A stretch of 64,000 bases of DNA from the NCBI GenBank assembly GCA_035652075.1, contig DASREL010000060.1, positions 12,462 to 76,461 of the forward strand, in the 5' to 3' direction. The position numbers and the translations under genes were made by a program. The notes beneath the pieces are model-generated. The model searched no databases and was not told the DNA's origin. It was given only the letters and a program-made list of their open reading frames with translations. Of the stretch, positions 54,096 through 62,800 are shown piece by piece. The first letter of the stretch is position 1, and each line of letters begins with the position of its first letter. This DNA is from Gp6-AA45 sp035652075 (lineage in GTDB: Bacteria > Acidobacteriota > Vicinamibacteria > Vicinamibacterales > CAVVIG01).

Positions 54096-55517
54096 GTGGA
54101 TTCGTCTCGGCCTAAGCGTTCCCTCGCCGACGACCCCAACTTCCTCGAGAGCCTGTCGGCGCTGGACGACGGATTGGACGGCGGCGCGCGTCCCGCGAGA
54201 CCGAAATCCGCCAAACCGAAAAAAACGCGGTCGGCCGTTCCCGCGAACGTGACCCAATTTCCAGCGCCGCCGATGGCCGGCTCACCGTCGGCGGATGCGC
54301 CAGCCAGTGGAAGCGTGGCCGGACGCCGCCCGCTGATCGATCTGTTTCCGCCGCAACTGCCCCCGGGTCAACGGCCGCTCGTGCCGCCGCCACCCTTTAC
54401 CGCGCGCGGTACCGCGGCCGCACCGCAACTCGCGCGGACGTCGCCGCATTGTGCACCGATCGCGGAAGCGCCGCCGCCGCGTGCATTGACCTACGAGACC
54501 TTCTACGGGCTGTCCGAGAAGCCGTTCACGCTCGGGCCCGATCCGCGTTTTCTTTATCACAGCGTCGCGCACGATCGCGCGGCACAGACGCTCGTCGATG
54601 CGCTTCACGAACGCGCGGGCATCATCGTCGTCACCGGACCGCTCGGTGTGGGCAAGACGACGCTTTGTCGCGTCGTCCTCGACCAGATGGATCGACGGAC
54701 GTTGACCTCGCTCGTCGCGGAGCAGGTGGCCACGATCGACGAACTCGTGAGCGCGCTGCTGGTCGACTTTGGCGTGCTCTCGCGCGAGGAACTGTTCCGC
54801 CAGCCGCGGGGCGATGCGGGACAGATGCCGGCGGCGTTGCGGTCGTTCGTCGAGTCGCTGGCACCGCTGCAGGCCAATGCGATTGTCGTCATCGACGAGG
54901 CGCAGCAGCTGCCGCCGCACGTGCTGCAGGAATTCCAGCGATTGGCGGCGGAAGTGGTGCCGACCGTGCAGGTCGTCCTCTCCGGCCAACCGGAGTTGCG
55001 AACCGTGCTCGGCCGGAAGGAATTACGGACGCTTCGCAGCCATATCAAGACGTGGATCGATCTCGACGGGCTGGCCGCGGATGAAGTGCCCGGCTACGTC
55101 ATGCACCGCCTCGGAATTGCGGGACAACAGCCGCGTGTCGATTTCGATGATGCGGCGCTGAGCCGACTCTTTGACCTGTCGGGCGGCAACCCGCGGGCGA
55201 TCAATCAGCTTTGCGACCGGGCGCTCACGCGCGGATTCGATCGTTCGGCGAGCGTGATCGATGGGGAACTGGTGCGCATGGCCGCCGAGGAACTGGGCAT
55301 CTCGGCGCCGGCGTCGCGCAGCGCGCCGGCTGGCGCCTTCCTCACATTGATTCTGATCGCCATGCTGATGGCGGGCGTGGGTGGTGGACTCGCCGCGTGG
55401 ATCTTCAGCGACCGAATCCACGCCGCCGTGCGGACGTGGGTCGGGATGCCAGCCGCGCCGGCCCCGCCCACGTTTCCATCGCTGCCGCAACTCGTTCCGA
55501 TAGTCCCGCCTACCTAG
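54096..55517 (+). CDS. ExeA/GspA-type AAA ATPase (PEP-CTERM/XrtA-type secretion ATPase subfamily)
   Basis: A 473-residue protein. Residues 1-135 are Pro/Ala-rich and disordered. The ATPase core begins with YETFYGLSEKPFTLGPDPRFLYHS near residue 133 and has Walker A GPLGVGKTT near residue 185 and Walker B NAIVVIDEAQQL near residue 264, followed by the AAA sensor region. One membrane helix (GAFLTLILIAMLMAGVGGGL) near residue 410 and a Pro-rich end close the chain. The FYGL..KPF.L.PDPRF.Y.S signature matches the ExeA / PEP-CTERM ATPase group, linked to exopolysaccharide or secretion loci. No exosortase is in the window. The upstream 14-mer shared with the Wzc region supports a link to polysaccharide. 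Confidence 0.85.
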   Translation: MDSSRPKRSLADDPNFLESLSALDDGLDGGARPARPKSAKPKKTRSAVPANVTQFPAPPMAGSPSADAPASGSVAGRRPLIDLFPPQLPPGQRPLVPPPPFTARGTAAAPQLARTSPHCAPIAEAPPPRALTYETFYGLSEKPFTLGPDPRFLYHSVAHDRAAQTLVDALHERAGIIVVTGPLGVGKTTLCRVVLDQMDRRTLTSLVAEQVATIDELVSALLVDFGVLSREELFRQPRGDAGQMPAALRSFVESLAPLQANAIVVIDEAQQLPPHVLQEFQRLAAEVVPTVQVVLSGQPELRTVLGRKELRTLRSHIKTWIDLDGLAADEVPGYVMHRLGIAGQQPRVDFDDAALSRLFDLSGGNPRAINQLCDRALTRGFDRSASVIDGELVRMAAEELGISAPASRSAPAGAFLTLILIAMLMAGVGGGLAAWIFSDRIHAAVRTWVGMPAAPAPPTFPSLPQLVPIVPPT

Positions 55518-55728
55518 AGGCGCGCGGATCGTAGGGATCGGCTTGCGCTTCGAATTGGCCCGGCGCCGGATCGCCGCGCCGGCCCGGGTGCGTGTCGCCC
55601 GCGCCAACCGGATCGCGCGGACCGAGCGTCGCCTTGCCGCGGCGAATCTCTTTCACGAGATACGGAACCCACAACGCGACCATCAGCGCGATCGCCACAG
55701 CGATCGCCATGCCGAGTTCGGTGGACAT
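55510..55728 (-). CDS. Small single-pass membrane protein
   Basis: A 72-residue protein with an N-terminal hydrophobic helix (TELGMAIAVAIALMVALWVPYLV) and a basic-then-polar tail (KEIRRGKATLGPRDPVGAGDTHPGRRG). No family recognised. It converges with the ATPase gene with an 8-base overlap. It is not part of a clear operon. The plausible membrane helix and start support it moderately. Confidence 0.5.
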   Translation of the reverse strand: MSTELGMAIAVAIALMVALWVPYLVKEIRRGKATLGPRDPVGAGDTHPGRRGDPAPGQFEAQADPYDPRASR

Positions 55729-55770
55729 CTGCGGACCTCCACCGCCTTACGTCGCAACGTTCGTACCTGG

Positions 55771-56847
55771 TCAGACCTGAACGCGGACGCCTCGGCGATA
55801 CATCACGCCGGCGACCACCGTCCAGATGACGATCGTCAGCACAGCAAAAAGGAGCGACGTTTGAGATTCGCCGAGAGGGGGCATCACGATTGAGCGCAGC
55901 TCGGTCCAGTAGAGCCACGTTTTTGCCCCAGTCGAGTCGAGGAGATGGCCGACGAATTCCGCGAGGAAATAAATCGCGAGCGGGTTGACGCCGAGCCATA
56001 CGAACGGCCTCGCCCACGCACGAATCGCGACGACATCGATGATGGCGTAGCTGAGCGCGAGGCCGACGATCGCGAGACCGCCGGTGAGCAGCGTATACGA
56101 CGCCGTCCAGAGCGGCTTGTTCAGCGGCAACACGAACGACCAGGCGTACCCGCCGACGGCGAGCGCCGCGCCGCCAGCGAGCAGCCCGCCAATCCGCGGC
56201 AGCGGCGCCGACTCGCGACGCAGCCAATCGCCCGCCAGCGTACCGATCAACGCTGAGGCGATCGCCGTCAACGTTCCCAGCACGCCTTCGGGATCGGGAC
56301 CGACCGGCGTCAAGGTGTGCGCGCCGAACACGGCGCGATCGAGGCGCGTCGCCACCGTTGCCGTGGGCGTCATCGGTGCGAGTGTCAGCAGCAGCGTGTG
56401 GACGGCGAGCAGCGCGACCGCGACGCCGGCCCGCTGATGCGGCTTCAGGTGGAGCGCGATGGCCGCGGCGACAAAGTACACGACCGCGATGCGCTGCAGC
56501 ACGCCGGGCACGCGCACCGCAGACAGCGAAAACCGTGCGGCGACGAGGTTGAGCAGAAAGCCGAGACCGAACAGCAGCACCGCGCGTCGCGCAAAGCGGC
56601 CGTAGAACCGACGGATCTCGTGGCCCGAGGCGCGGCGACGGCTGAGCGCGAATGGCAGCGCAACGCCGAGGATGACGATGAAGAACGGGTAGACGAGATC
56701 GGCGATCGTGCAGCCGTTCCAGTCGGCATGCAGCAGCGGCGCGTAGACACGATCCCAGTTGCCGGGATTGTTGACGACGATCATGCCGGCAATGGTGATG
56801 CCGCGAAAGGCGTCAAGCGATTCGAGATGGTGTCGAGCGGACCTCAC
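55771..56847 (-). CDS. HGSNAT/DUF5009-like membrane acyltransferase
   Basis: A 358-residue membrane protein with about ten helices. The N-terminus reads ESLDAFRGITIAGMIVVNNPGNW, a near-exact DUF5009 / heparan-alpha-glucosaminide N-acetyltransferase signature, and ADLVYPFFIVILGVALPFAL follows. The group is thought to move acyl groups across the membrane to sugars. The GTG start at 56847 is preferred; it overlaps the PIG-L gene stop as GTGA. An upstream frame to 57036 is only the shadow of the PIG-L gene. Its sugar substrate is inferred from the family. Confidence 0.85.
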   Translation of the reverse strand: MRSARHHLESLDAFRGITIAGMIVVNNPGNWDRVYAPLLHADWNGCTIADLVYPFFIVILGVALPFALSRRRASGHEIRRFYGRFARRAVLLFGLGFLLNLVAARFSLSAVRVPGVLQRIAVVYFVAAAIALHLKPHQRAGVAVALLAVHTLLLTLAPMTPTATVATRLDRAVFGAHTLTPVGPDPEGVLGTLTAIASALIGTLAGDWLRRESAPLPRIGGLLAGGAALAVGGYAWSFVLPLNKPLWTASYTLLTGGLAIVGLALSYAIIDVVAIRAWARPFVWLGVNPLAIYFLAEFVGHLLDSTGAKTWLYWTELRSIVMPPLGESQTSLLFAVLTIVIWTVVAGVMYRRGVRVQV

Positions 56848-57737
56848 GGCCTCGAGATGTTGCTCCCCTCGCACCAGCAGGCCGGCGGCGTCGCCGGTTC
56901 GCCGTCGACGAAGAGCTCGTTGTCGTTGTCGAACGCGCGCATGAACGTCCCAATCATCAACATCTGCGTTTCGTAGGCGTGCAGAGCGCGCCGCTTGGCC
57001 TGCCGCTCGCGCTTCGTCAGCGGCAGCGTTCGCCACGCGGCGTCATGACGAAAACGCGACGGCGGAGAGAGCGTTGATGTCGGTGGTACGCCGTTGCTCA
57101 GCGGCCACTCCCCGGAATGAATCACGTAGTGCAGTTCGCGCGGGTGCAGCGCGTAATTCTGGCGTTCGGCCTCGGCCAGCGCCTGATGCACCAGCATGTG
57201 CGTCGCGCAGTGATCCGGGTGTTCGTCCGCGGGGTCGGGCAGCACGACGACGGTCGGCGCGAAACTTTCGATGATGCGGACCAGTTCGAGCGTCGCATCG
57301 CGACCGCGGTACTCGACGCCGCGCACGCGCTGTTCCTGCGGCGGCGGGCTCGACCTGCGCGTGTACGGCGACACGAACTCGGTCCACGTGTACCGCGACG
57401 TGAGTTGGCACAATCCTTCGTCGGGAAATCCAAGGAATGCAATTGACGTCGACTTGATGCCGAGCGCTCCGAGCGCAGACACGGTTTCGCGCTCGCGCCG
57501 TTCGCCATACGCGCGGTATTCCGACGCCGTCGGGCTCGTCGTCCGATCTGCGCGCTTGACCCCTTCCGAAAACGCATCGCCGCTGGTCATTTGCACGACG
57601 CGAACCGATGCGTGCGCCGCCGCCGCGCGTGCGATCAATCCGCCTGCGCCCAAAGTACCGTCGTCCGGATGTGGAGAAATGACGAGTAAACGCGTGCTTG
57701 CGGTCAGACTCAGCAGTAATTTCGGAAGAGATCCCAC
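56844..57737 (-). CDS. PIG-L family deacetylase
   Basis: A 297-residue LmbE/PIG-L zinc deacetylase. The metal motif LLVISPHPDDGTLGAGGLIARA (HPDD) and the second motif DEHPDHCATHMLVHQAL are both present. Members remove acetyl groups from GlcNAc-containing substrates. The GTG start at 57737 is preferred because a TACCCT box lies six bases upstream. It couples to the acyltransferase by GTGA, so deacetylation and re-acylation of one sugar is a reasonable idea. No signal peptide. Confidence 0.88.
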   Translation of the reverse strand: MGSLPKLLLSLTASTRLLVISPHPDDGTLGAGGLIARAAAAHASVRVVQMTSGDAFSEGVKRADRTTSPTASEYRAYGERRERETVSALGALGIKSTSIAFLGFPDEGLCQLTSRYTWTEFVSPYTRRSSPPPQEQRVRGVEYRGRDATLELVRIIESFAPTVVVLPDPADEHPDHCATHMLVHQALAEAERQNYALHPRELHYVIHSGEWPLSNGVPPTSTLSPPSRFRHDAAWRTLPLTKRERQAKRRALHAYETQMLMIGTFMRAFDNDNELFVDGEPATPPACWCEGSNISRP

Positions 57738-57768
57738 GCCGTTAGGGTACACCCGAGGGGTAAAGGAG

Positions 57769-57844
57769 TGGGGTGGGTAACGGGGGTCGAACCCGCGACT
57801 TCCGGAGCCACAGTCCGGCGCTCTACCACTGAGCTATACCCACC
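57769..57844 (-). tRNA. tRNA-His (anticodon GTG)
   Basis: Minus-strand tRNA. Acceptor GTGGGTA/TACCCAC, with an extra 5' G (+ strand C at 57844) opposite the discriminator C, the hallmark of tRNA-His. Anticodon stem CCGGA/TCCGG with loop CTGTGGC gives GTG. CCA is encoded at 57769-57771. Confidence 0.95.
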
Positions 57845-57864
57845 ACGAACTCTCGAATATAACA

Positions 57865-58851
57865 CTATTCGAGCGGTTCGGGCGTGGCCGCGGACTCCGT
57901 GTCGTGGTCGGTGACGTCGACGAGCGTACCGTTGTCGATGCGCGCGCGCACCAGGTAAATGTGGTTCGCGCGCTCACCCTTGGCTTCGTACATCAACTTG
58001 TCGGCGCGCTGGATCAGATCGGCCGCGAGGCGCCGCGCGATGAAGCGACGTTCGGACACCCGGCCCAGCGACAGACAGACGACGCCGACATCGCAGCGGA
58101 CCGGCTGGACGGCGAGACGTCGGTCTTCGGTGGCCCAGTCGTATCGCTCCACCGCTTCGCGGAAGCGCTCGCCGATCGAGTATGCCTGGTGATATTCGTC
58201 CAGATCGGGAATCAGGAAGCAGAACTCGTCGCCGCCGAACCGCGCGTGTAGATCCTCGGATCGGGTCTGGGTGCCGGCGTCTTGCGCCAACAGGTCGTCC
58301 GATCGCACCTGCTCGCGCAGCAGGTGTGCGACGCGTTCGATGATGCGATCACCGACCGAGTGGCCCAGCGCGTCGTTGTACCACTTGAAGCCGGTAATAT
58401 CGACGAGACCCACGGCGCACCAGCGACCGCGCTGTTCGAGCGCGAGAAACGACTCGAGCTGCTCGGTGAAGCGCGCGAAATTCATCAGCTTCGTTTTCGG
58501 ATCGCGGTGCGACCGATCGGTGAGATCGGCGACCAGCGCTTCGAAATAGCGCGAGATGCTGCTGACGGTAGCGTCCTTGGCCGACAACTCCGTCTTCACG
58601 CGAGCCATCTTGTCGGCGAAGCCGGCCGACAGCGCCTGAATGGCCTCGTGTTTCGATTCCTGCCAGAGCCGCTCATGGCGCGTGAACACGGCGTCGATCG
58701 CGTTGACCAGCGCGTGCTCGACCGACGTCGGTAGACGCAGCGTGTCACGAATCCACGAATGGAGTTCGCTCCGCGTTTGCGGCGAATCGTGTGTCGACGA
58801 CGGCGCCTGTTCCGGTCGCATGAAATTCACGTGCACCAATCGCTCAGCCAT
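57865..58851 (-). CDS. GGDEF diguanylate cyclase
   Basis: A 328-residue protein. Residues 1-115 are helical and soluble, perhaps a sensor; the GGDEF domain covers about 120-328 with RDPKTKLMNFARFTEQL and RFGGDEFCFLIPDL. A loop of about 14 residues (DLLAQDAGTQTRSEDL) precedes the GGDEF motif and is longer than usual. No membrane helix or signal peptide; cytosolic. It adds c-di-GMP output to the HD-GYP protein at 50698. Upstream on the minus strand, GGGCACG-CCAT-TTGTAG (58887 to 58871) resembles a sigma-54 -24/-12 element except at the -12 C. Confidence 0.88.
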   Translation of the reverse strand: MAERLVHVNFMRPEQAPSSTHDSPQTRSELHSWIRDTLRLPTSVEHALVNAIDAVFTRHERLWQESKHEAIQALSAGFADKMARVKTELSAKDATVSSISRYFEALVADLTDRSHRDPKTKLMNFARFTEQLESFLALEQRGRWCAVGLVDITGFKWYNDALGHSVGDRIIERVAHLLREQVRSDDLLAQDAGTQTRSEDLHARFGGDEFCFLIPDLDEYHQAYSIGERFREAVERYDWATEDRRLAVQPVRCDVGVVCLSLGRVSERRFIARRLAADLIQRADKLMYEAKGERANHIYLVRARIDNGTLVDVTDHDTESAATPEPLE

Positions 58852-58993
58852 ATCAGCGCGTGCAGTAACTCTACAAATGGCGTGCCCAGTGCCAAGTCGT
58901 TGACAATGGCCGTTTTGCGGCGGGGAGCGATGACACGGTGAACCGGCCGTCGCCAATCCACCGTGTAAGGTTCCACTTTTGTGAAGTGATCGA

Positions 58994-59533
58994 TTACTGG
59001 CAGCTGGTCGAGATCATTTTGACCGAGCTGACGTCGAGGCGCGGTCCGGACATCGAGTCACGATTGTGCTCGGTGGTCGTCGAGGTGGTTGACGACGTCG
59101 TGCTGGCGGATGAGCTGCCGTTCCACTCGGTGTGGCCGGTCACTTCGACTTTGTGGCCGACGTGCTTGTCGAGATCGTGTCCGCCTTCGAGCTTCCACGA
59201 CATGCTGTTGCCGGCCGTTGTCGCGGACGCTTCCGTCGTCGACGCCGTCGTCGACCCCGTGGTTCCGGCCGTCGTCGTATCCGGATTCGAACTCGTGCGC
59301 GAGCGGTTGCTCATCGCATCGTTCATCCGGGCGTTGTTCAACGTGTAGTTGCCGTCGGCGCCGCGCGCCAGACAGCCGATCACGGTCACGTCGTGCGCGC
59401 CTTTGTCACTGCGCATCCGATCCGCCGGCTGCGGCGTCGTCGTCGTTTGTGGACTCGTTGTCGTTTGCGCGCCGACGGACACTGCCAGGCTGAGAGCCGC
59501 CGCGACGCAGAATCCAGTTGCCGTACGTGTCAT
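58994..59533 (-). CDS. Secreted low-complexity protein
   Basis: A 179-residue protein with a signal peptide (ATGFCVAAALSLAVSVGAQ), Thr/Ser-rich linkers and a small folded part, VTVIGCLARGADGNYTLNNA and SWKLEGGHDLDKHVGHKVEVTGH, that looks like an OB-type fold split by the linker. This is a common hypothetical protein pattern in acidobacteria. The ATG at 59533 has a strong Shine-Dalgarno (AGAGGAGGC). Function unknown; the periplasm or outside is likely. Confidence 0.75.
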   Translation of the reverse strand: MTRTATGFCVAAALSLAVSVGAQTTTSPQTTTTPQPADRMRSDKGAHDVTVIGCLARGADGNYTLNNARMNDAMSNRSRTSSNPDTTTAGTTGSTTASTTEASATTAGNSMSWKLEGGHDLDKHVGHKVEVTGHTEWNGSSSASTTSSTTSTTTEHNRDSMSGPRLDVSSVKMISTSCQ

Positions 59534-59566
59534 GCGATGCCTCCTCTGATGAACCTGTGATCGGAA

Positions 59567-59773
59567 TCAATGTCCGAGTTTGTCGCCGATGTCCTTGATG
59601 GCGTTGCCGACCTTGCGCCGCCCTTTGCCAAACGCCTCTTCGACCTGACCAGCGGCGTTTTCCGCGTCGCCTTCGTTGCGCATCTGTTCGTCGTTGTTGA
59701 GATCGCCGACGTTCTTTTTGACCGAGCCCTTCAGCTGATCGGCCTTTCCGCGCAGTTCATCCTTGTTCCACAT
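59567..59773 (-). CDS. CsbD-like stress-response protein
   Basis: A 68-residue CsbD family protein: MWNKDELRGKADQLKGSVKKNVGDLNNDEQMRNEGDAENAAGQVEEAFGK matches the family along nearly its whole length. CsbD-like proteins accumulate under general stress; biochemical function is not known. The ATG at 59773 is preferred because GGAGG lies close upstream on that strand. No signal peptide. Confidence 0.92.
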   Translation of the reverse strand: MWNKDELRGKADQLKGSVKKNVGDLNNDEQMRNEGDAENAAGQVEEAFGKGRRKVGNAIKDIGDKLGH

Positions 59774-59805
59774 GAGGTGCCTCCACATGCGTACAAGTGC
59801 AAACG

Positions 59806-59866
59806 AAGTGCTAGATGTGAAGTGCGAATGGCGAAGTGCGAATTGCTAAGTGCGAATTGCTAAGTG
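59806..59866. repeat. 14-bp tandem repeat, four copies plus a partial fifth
   Basis: Consensus AAGTGCGAATTGCT, copies starting at 59806, 59820, 59834 and 59848, with a fifth partial one at 59862. The third and fourth are identical; earlier copies diverge. The stop codon of the histidine kinase gene (59860-59862) lies inside the last complete unit and next to the partial one. Confidence 0.75.
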
Positions 59867-62800
59867 ATCGAGCGGAGGACGGAGAGGAGGCGATCGATTT
59901 CGAGCTTCAGCTGCTCGACCGCACGCGGCGCTTCGTCAAACGTCGACGCGCGGCCCGATTCTTCCAGTGTGCGCGCGAGCGCCACGACCTCGTCGGCATC
60001 GAAGTTGGCCGCGGCGCCTTTCAACGCGTGCGCGGCGCGGCGCAGCGCGTCGCTGTCCGACGCGGCGATCGCGCGATCAATCCGCTCGAGGTGACGTGGC
60101 GCATCTTCGACGAACAGGCGGCTGATTTCGGCGAGCAGTTCGCGATCGCCGCCGACGCGCGCGAGGATCGGCTCGATGATGCTGGTCGTGTCGGGTTCGG
60201 GCGGCGGCGGCCGGTGCGCGACGAGGTCCTCGACCACGCGGCAGAGGCGTCGGGAATCGAGCGGCTTGGTGAGGTACTCGTCCATACCAGCGGCGAGGCA
60301 GCGCTCGCGATCGCCTTTCATGGCGTGTGCGGTCATCGCGATGATCGGCACGCGGCCGCCGGCGCTCTGTTCTCGCGTGCGGATCGCAGCGGTTGCCTCG
60401 AACCCGCCCATCTCGGGCATCTGGACGTCCATGAGGACCGCGTCGAACGTCTGCTTGGCGTGCGCGTTCACCGCTTCCCGTCCATTCGCCGCGATCGTGA
60501 CGCGGTGACCGCGCCGCTCGAGCAGGCTCGCGGCGAGCCGTTGGTTGACCACGTTGTCCTCGGCCAGCAGGACGTGCAGCCGCCGCTCGGGGAGGTCGGT
60601 TGGCAGCATGGACGCGGGAAGCGGCGCGCGCGGTGCGTGATCGCGCGCCAGCACGCGGCTGATCGCGCTCAGCAAGTCGCGTTGATCGACGGGTTTCGTC
60701 AGATGGTGCGCGATGCCGAGCTCTTCGCATCGAACCGCCTCGCCGTGCTGGCCCGACGAGCTGAGCATCATGATCGTGGCCCCGCCGAGCGTCGGCTCCG
60801 CGCGAATGCGCGCGGCCACGTCGAAGCCGTCCATGTGCGGCATGTTGGCGTCGAGCAAGACGAGCGCGTACGGCTTGCCGTCGGCACGCGCGGCGGTCAT
60901 CATCTCGATGGCCGCCTGTCCGCTTGCGGCCACTGACGGGCGCATCTTCCACCGCAACAAGAGATCGTGCAGCACACGGCGGTTGACGGCATTGTCGTCG
61001 ACGATCAGCACGCGAACGTCGGTCAGATCGAGCGCGAGCATCTCCGGCCGCACGTCGGTGATCCCGAGCAAGACCGTGAAGTGGAACGTACTGCCCTCGT
61101 TCGGCGCGCTGTTCACCCAGATGCGTCCACCCATCATGCTGACGAGCGTCGTCGAAATCGACAGGCCGAGGCCCGTGCCGCCGAACCGCCGTGTCGTCGA
61201 ACCGTCCGCCTGCTTGAACGGCTCGAAGATCGTCTGCTGTTTCTCCGGTGGGACGCCGATGCCGCTGTCGCTCACGAAGTAGTGCAACCGATAGTGCTCG
61301 TCGGTCTTCGCCTCGATCTCGACCTGCACGAGGATCTGCCCGCGTTCGGTGAACTTGATCGCGTTGCCGATCAAGTTGACGAGCACTTGGCGCAATCGGC
61401 CGGGGTCGCCGATAGCGGCGTGCGGCACGTCGGGCAGCACGTGGCAGACGAGCTCCAGGCCCTTTTGTTCGGCGCGGAGCGCCAGCGGTTTGACGAGGTC
61501 GGCGAGGTGGTCGCGAATCGAGAACGGGATGCGCTCGAGTTCGAGCTTTCGCATCTCGATTTTCGAGAAGTCGAGGATGTCGTTGAGAATCGCGAGCAGC
61601 GCGTCGGCGGAGCTCTTGACCATCGAGAGGTACTCGCGCTGTTCGTGCGAGAGCGGCGTGTCGAGCGCGAGTTCCGTCATGCCGATGATGCCGTTGAGCG
61701 GCGTCCGAATTTCGTGGCTGACGTTGGCGAGGAACTCGCTTTTCGCCTGGCTCGCCTCTTCGGCGATGCGCGTCGCCGCCGCCAATTCGGCGGTGCGCTC
61801 GCGGACTTTGCGATCGAGGTCCTCCGTCAGCGCGCGGAGTTCGGTGTTCAGCCGTTCACGCGCCACGAGCGCCTGCTCGAGCTGTTGATACGAATCCGAC
61901 AGCCGCCCCTGCATCCCCTGGACGTCCTCGATCAGCGTCGCGATCTCCGCCGGCGGTGACGAGGAGAAGTGGGCCTGCGTCGGAGCGCCGTGCGCCGAGA
62001 CGTTCCGCACGATCGTGACGAGATCTTCGAGGGGGCGCGTGACGCCGGCGGCGAACCCGCGCGCGCCGAGGACCGCGCCGCCCATCGCAAGGAACAGCAA
62101 CGTCAGCGTGATCGCGTAGTAGCCGGTCGACTGCAGCCGCAGATCGAGGAGCGGCTGTTCGACGAACACGCGCCACCCGGCGGCGCTGATGACGGCAGAC
62201 GCCGCCAGTCGACCGATGCCGCTCGCGTCCGCGCTGCCGCGGCGGTCATAGCGAAACACGCCCTCGTGTGACGCCGAGGCGCTGCGCAGCAGGTCGTCGC
62301 TCGAGAGCGATTGCAGCGCCGTGTAGCCGGTCTTCTCGGTCGCGTAGATGACGCGATCGTGCTGGTCGACGATCGTGACGCGTGCGTCGGGCAGCGTGTT
62401 GAAGTCTTCGACGAACCGCTCGAATCGCGACAGATCGAGCGACCCGCCCGCGACGCCGATGACCGACGCGTCGGCGCCGATGATCGGCATCGCCATCGTC
62501 ACGATCGCCACGTGCGACAACCGGCCGATGATCACGTCCGATATCGCGAGCCTCCGGCTGGCGACCGCGTCGATGAAGTACTGCCGGTCGTTGATCGGCG
62601 TCAGCGCCGACTCGGCGTTGGTCGAGATCTCCTGCACGATGCCGCGGCGATCCGCGTGGAACAGCGTCACGAAGCCCGGATAGAACTGGCGATGTTGCGC
62701 GAGGATCAGCTCGCGGTCCACGTGATCGAGCTTCGCGTTCGCGAACAACGCCGCCACCGCCTGCACGGCCTGCGCATGCGACGTGACGTACTCATCGATG

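Noticed and set aside
58871..58887. Sigma-54-like -24/-12 element before the GGDEF gene
   Set aside because: GGGCACG-CCAT-TTGTAG on the minus strand has the -24 GG but GT rather than GC at -12. Too weak without a nearby activator, so noted only in the gene entry.
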